A stretch of 39,742 bases of DNA from Bacteroides sp. (GTDB lineage: Bacteria; Bacteroidota; Bacteroidia; Bacteroidales; SM23-62). Below the pieces are notes generated by a model. That model saw only the letters and a list, made by a program, of their open reading frames with translations. It was not told the origin of the DNA and ran no database searches. Below are positions 36,385 to 39,742 of the stretch, in pieces; the stretch's first letter is position 1, and the number at the start of each line of letters is the position of its first letter. A program made the translations under genes and the position numbers. The DNA lies in the NCBI GenBank assembly GCA_011053095.1, contig DRHS01000260.1, positions 1 to 39,742 of the forward strand, written 5' to 3'.

Positions 36385-39276
36385 ATGAAAAATACAGCAA
36401 TAATACTCGTTATCCTGTCCTGCTCCCTCAGGCTATCAGGACAATCCCCTGTAGATCTGGATACCCAGATGGATCGTATGAAGCAGCATTACAAGGAATG
36501 GTTATCGAAGCAACCAGATGCCGGCCTTATGGTTGAATACGATCCTTCTCCGATTGCACTGGATATACCCAAACCGCGTTTTACCTGGATCCTGGATATG
36601 GAAGGCAGGGGACGCAGGCAGACTGCATATCAGATCCTGTTGGCATCAAGAAGAGAAATACTGAACAGGGATGAAGGGGATATATGGAGCGCGGGACTGG
36701 TGGAATCTGACCAATCCTCACAGGTGACTTACGGGGGACTCCCCCTGGAGAGCAACAGGGAATATTTCTGGAAGGTCCGGATCCGGGATGAAGCCGATAA
36801 ATGGCATCCCTACAGCGAACCAGTAATTTTTAACACCGGGTTGTTGAAGGAAGAAGACTGGACGGCGGACTGGATAGGCAGGGGAGATCCTGATGAGGTC
36901 TGGTCGGATGTGTATGCCTTCGCGGACCGTAGGGTTTCCGAAGAGGTGCAAAATGTCACTCCCGAACCCCGTTCCCCCTTATTCCGTCATGAATTCCGTG
37001 TTGAAAAACCCGTACGGCGAGCCAGGCTGTTTGTAGTGGGACTCGGATTCTATGAACTTCGACTGAACGGGGAGAAGGTTGGACAACATGTCCTCTCCCC
37101 CGCAAAGACCATTTTTCGCAAACGGATCCTGTACGATACCTATGATGTAACATCCGAACTAAGTTCAGGGGAAAATGCCCTTGGCATAATCCTGGGCAAT
37201 GGCTGGTTTAACGGACAAAAAAAATACTGGGGCTGGCAGATGCAATGGCACGGTTCGCCTCGCGCCATAATGCAGCTCGATATCGAATATACAGACGGAA
37301 GTAAATCCCGGGTTGTGACGGACGGCAGCTGGAAATCATCCTGGAGTCCCGTGACATTTAACTGCCTGTTTGACGGGGAGCATTATGATGCCCGCCTGGA
37401 ACAGGAAGGCTGGGATACTCCAGGTTTCGATGACCGGTCCTGGAGCCCTGCCAATGTGGTCCCTTCACCGGGAGGAAAACTGGCTTCTGCATTGCATGAA
37501 CCGGGACTGGTAACCCAGATCATTGAACCCCTGGCCGTATATGAAGCAAGGCCGGATACCTTTGTGTTTGACCTCGGGCAGAATATCGCCGGGTGGATCC
37601 GGTTAAAGGTAGAGGGTCCTGCAGGAACAAAGGTTGTCATGCGATTTGCAGAGCAGGTCCATCCCGATGGGATGATTGATCCCTCAAGTTCACGGGCAGC
37701 CCTTCAGACGGATCATTACATTCTAAAAGGCAGTGGTACCGAAATTTTCGAGCCCCGGTTCACCTACCATGGCTTTCAATATATTGAGGTAACCGGTTAT
37801 CCGGGAACACCCGGACCGGAAGCGATTGAAGGACGGTTCGTTCAGAATGCAGTGGCCCCGGCAGGAAGTTTTTCCTGCAGCAACGACCTGATCAACCGCA
37901 TCCACCTGTGTACGGTGCAATCCCAACGCTCCAATGTACAGATGGGAGTGCCTACGGATGACACCCAGCGTCCGGAGCGGCAGGGCTGGGGAGCGGATGC
38001 ACTGATGACTGCTCAGGAAGCTATGCTTAACGTAAATATCCAGAGGGTCTATACAAAATGGTTCCGGGATTTCAGGGACCAGCAGAGTCCGGATGGGAGT
38101 ATCGGCTATATTGTCCCCCGACCCGGAGGGGGAAGGGATTTGGTTTGGACTTCCGCTTTCGTGATCATGCCCTGGTATCAGTACATACATTACGGGGACA
38201 CAGCCGTATTGGAGGAAAATTATGAAGCCATACTGAGATATATGAATTACCTTGCCCGACAGGGCTGTTCAGACGTTCAACTCAAGGAAATGGGGATGAA
38301 TCCTCATTTTCCCGAATACATCCCCCAGCCCCATATTTCCGGGTATCTCCAGCAATCGCAATGGGGAGACCACCTATCACTCGCAGAAGGTTATCACAGC
38401 CGGTCCGGCCTGCCACTTTCCATAAGTACTGCAATTTATTACCATGACTTGCAGGTGATGGAAAAAATGGCCGGCGTACTCGGGAAAAAGGATCATAAGG
38501 AAAAATTCCACTTTCTTGCCGGAGAGGTCCGGAATGCCTTCAATAATAAATTCCTGAACAGGGAGGAGGGGTATTATGATGACCGGTCCCAGTCCGCCCA
38601 GACCTGGCCGCTTTTCTTTGGTATGGTCCCTGAAGATCTGGAAGAATCAGTTATGAATACCCTTGTGAAAGACATCGTGGAGATCCGTGACGGCCACCCG
38701 ACTACGGGTTACATGGGTACGAAGTTCATGTTGGATCTGCTGACAGAAAAAGGCCGGGAAGACCTGGTCTGGAACATGGCCCTGAAGACAGATTTCCCGA
38801 GCTGGGCCTATTCCCTCAGGAACGGACGTACAACAATTACCGAGAAATGGACAGACGGTGGTTCACAGAACCACATTGTACTTGGTGCTGCCATCGATCC
38901 CTGGTTTTACAATGTACTGGCCGGTATCCAGCAGGACGAAAACTTCCCCGGATATAAAAAATTCATCATCAAACCCTATATCCCGGATCATGACCTTGAT
39001 TGGGTGAAAGCCTCAATACATACCATCCATGGAACCATCTCTTCCTCATGGGAAAAAAAGCAGGACGGATTGAACCTTAAAATCAGGGTGCCGGCAAATA
39101 CAACTGCAACGGTCTATCTCCCAGCGAGCCCGGATGCTGTTATTACCGAGGGTGGAAAAACTTTATCCCGGGCCAAAGGGATAAGGATTCTGGCCCGGGA
39201 GGATGATGAAGCAGTATTCGAGGTGGGATCAGGATCCTATTCCTTTCTAATATCAGGTACATCAGATCAAAAATAA
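36385..39276 (+). CDS. GH78 alpha-L-rhamnosidase, intact, secreted
   Basis: This 963-residue protein has a Sec signal ending near LRLSGQ. A short helical extension (TQMDRMKQHYKEWLSKQP) precedes the GH78 N-terminal beta-domains (LMVEYDPSPIALDIPKPRFTW). The Bac_rhamnosid-type sugar-binding jelly roll is complete (LGNGWFNG, FDGEHYDARLEQEGWD), then TFVFDLGQNIAGW begins the next beta-domain. The (alpha/alpha)6 catalytic domain has TDDTQRPERQGWGAD with Asp525, Glu531 and Asp538, and TTITEKWTDGGSQNH with Glu820. These match the acidic set known for inverting GH78 enzymes. It releases terminal L-rhamnose. Unlike the copy at 21240 it shows no lesion. It precedes the GH2-type gene by 59 bases. Confidence 0.92.
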   Translation: MKNTAIILVILSCSLRLSGQSPVDLDTQMDRMKQHYKEWLSKQPDAGLMVEYDPSPIALDIPKPRFTWILDMEGRGRRQTAYQILLASRREILNRDEGDIWSAGLVESDQSSQVTYGGLPLESNREYFWKVRIRDEADKWHPYSEPVIFNTGLLKEEDWTADWIGRGDPDEVWSDVYAFADRRVSEEVQNVTPEPRSPLFRHEFRVEKPVRRARLFVVGLGFYELRLNGEKVGQHVLSPAKTIFRKRILYDTYDVTSELSSGENALGIILGNGWFNGQKKYWGWQMQWHGSPRAIMQLDIEYTDGSKSRVVTDGSWKSSWSPVTFNCLFDGEHYDARLEQEGWDTPGFDDRSWSPANVVPSPGGKLASALHEPGLVTQIIEPLAVYEARPDTFVFDLGQNIAGWIRLKVEGPAGTKVVMRFAEQVHPDGMIDPSSSRAALQTDHYILKGSGTEIFEPRFTYHGFQYIEVTGYPGTPGPEAIEGRFVQNAVAPAGSFSCSNDLINRIHLCTVQSQRSNVQMGVPTDDTQRPERQGWGADALMTAQEAMLNVNIQRVYTKWFRDFRDQQSPDGSIGYIVPRPGGGRDLVWTSAFVIMPWYQYIHYGDTAVLEENYEAILRYMNYLARQGCSDVQLKEMGMNPHFPEYIPQPHISGYLQQSQWGDHLSLAEGYHSRSGLPLSISTAIYYHDLQVMEKMAGVLGKKDHKEKFHFLAGEVRNAFNNKFLNREEGYYDDRSQSAQTWPLFFGMVPEDLEESVMNTLVKDIVEIRDGHPTTGYMGTKFMLDLLTEKGREDLVWNMALKTDFPSWAYSLRNGRTTITEKWTDGGSQNHIVLGAAIDPWFYNVLAGIQQDENFPGYKKFIIKPYIPDHDLDWVKASIHTIHGTISSSWEKKQDGLNLKIRVPANTTATVYLPASPDAVITEGGKTLSRAKGIRILAREDDEAVFEVGSGSYSFLISGTSDQK

Positions 39277-39335
39277 GGGAGGAGTAGATCCCAGGCAATG
39301 ATTATATTGGTATTGATAACACAAAACTAAGTTGT

Positions 39336-39742
39336 ATGAGCTACAGATTATTAGGCATTTTTGCTATCACGCTTTTTTTAACAGCCTGCAGCCAATCTTA
39401 TACGGATCATACTGAAACAATTGATCTTTCAGGCACCTGGAAATTTCAACTTGACCCGGAAAATGTTGGTATGAAGGATGAATGGTATAAGGATGGTTTT
39501 AATGATTCAGTCACCCTCCCCGGAACAACAGATGAGAATAAAAAAGGAGTATTCCTGGATGAAAAAGCAGTTGACCGCGTTTCCAGGGTATGGTACTGGG
39601 AGGGTGCGGCATGGTATCAGAAAGAGGTTGATATTCCTGAACACTGGGCAGGCAAAAATGTAAAACTTTTGCTTGAGCGGACCAAAGATACCTACGTATG
39701 GTTTGATGATATTAATTGCGGTTATGAAAATACCCTTAGCGC
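39336..39742 (+). CDS. GH2-type glycoside hydrolase lipoprotein, N-terminal part (3' end outside window)
   Basis: An ATG at 39336 opens a frame that runs off the window with 135 codons and no stop. The start is a lipoprotein signal with lipobox LTAC (cysteine at residue 18). The next part, ETIDLSGTWKFQLDPENVG followed by VTLPGTTDENKKG, WYWEGAAWYQKEVDIP and NVKLLLERTKDTYVWFDD, is the sugar-binding jelly roll (GH2_N) of GH2 enzymes. Family members include beta-galactosidases, beta-glucuronidases and others, so the activity cannot be given from this part. A short out-of-frame ORF (39478-39663) is a shadow of this gene. Confidence 0.85.
   Translation, partial: MSYRLLGIFAITLFLTACSQSYTDHTETIDLSGTWKFQLDPENVGMKDEWYKDGFNDSVTLPGTTDENKKGVFLDEKAVDRVSRVWYWEGAAWYQKEVDIPEHWAGKNVKLLLERTKDTYVWFDDINCGYENTLS

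Noticed and set aside
1-39742. CRISPR arrays, tRNA/rRNA genes, insertion sequences
   Set aside because: No regularly spaced repeats, cloverleaf-like sequences or transposase motifs were seen; almost all sequence is covered by the genes listed.

Overview
The window looks like part of the chromosome of a Bacteroidota bacterium, probably a free-living glycan degrader of the Bacteroidales/Marinilabiliales type (inference). The signs are many lipoprotein signal peptides with short lipoboxes (LNSC, LISC, SGSC), mostly AT-rich leaders with few Shine-Dalgarno motifs, moderate G+C, and families typical of Bacteroidota glycan loci. All genes lie on the + strand, and the longest stretch without an assigned gene is about 130 bases (28563-28692), so it reads as one polysaccharide-utilisation-type gene train. 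No SusC/SusD pair, regulator, RNA gene, transposase or CRISPR is visible. Both ends cut a gene: an Asp-box beta-propeller at the left and a GH2-type protein at the right.

Layout. (1) 2-3031: 3' part of a sortilin/VPS10-like BNR-repeat propeller. (2) 3079-8818: two tandem GH106 alpha-L-rhamnosidase lipoproteins, a clear duplication. (3) 8856-10316: sialate-O-acetylesterase-like SGNH esterase whose signal peptide is only in frame from an ATC codon. (4) 10319-12322: Tat-type GH120 beta-xylosidase-like beta-helix protein broken by one in-frame TAG. (5) 12341-13777: DUF3863/DUF3864-like lipoprotein. (6) 13878-16631: cytoplasmic MttB-family methyltransferase without pyrrolysine, then a Tat-exported Gfo/Idh/MocA oxidoreductase. 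(7) 16710-21205: M60-like metallopeptidase lipoprotein, heparinase II/III-type lyase lipoprotein and a small secreted NTF2-like protein. (8) 21240-26698: GH78 rhamnosidase with an internal deletion and frameshift, then a third GH106. (9) 26712-36325: three more GH120-like proteins, a GH63/MGH1-like hydrolase and an S1 sulfatase. (10) 36385-39276: intact GH78. (11) 39336 to the end: start of a GH2-type lipoprotein.

Taken together this is an exported enzyme set for a rhamnose- and xylose-rich glycan that also carries uronic acid, sulfate and acetyl groups. Five rhamnosidase genes (two GH78, three GH106) and four GH120 genes would trim L-rhamnose and xylose; the lyase would cut at uronic acids; the sulfatase and esterase would remove substituents. 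An ulvan-like or microalgal sulfated rhamnan/xylan is a reasonable guess, and the M60 peptidase hints that the glycan may be attached to protein. The least expected member is the MttB-type methyltransferase, which has no corrinoid partner in view.

Three of the enzyme genes carry separate lesions (lost ATG, nonsense codon, roughly 300-nt deletion with frameshift). Each lesion sits in a gene with at least one related intact gene or overlapping function nearby, so either redundancy is being lost or the assembly has errors there.
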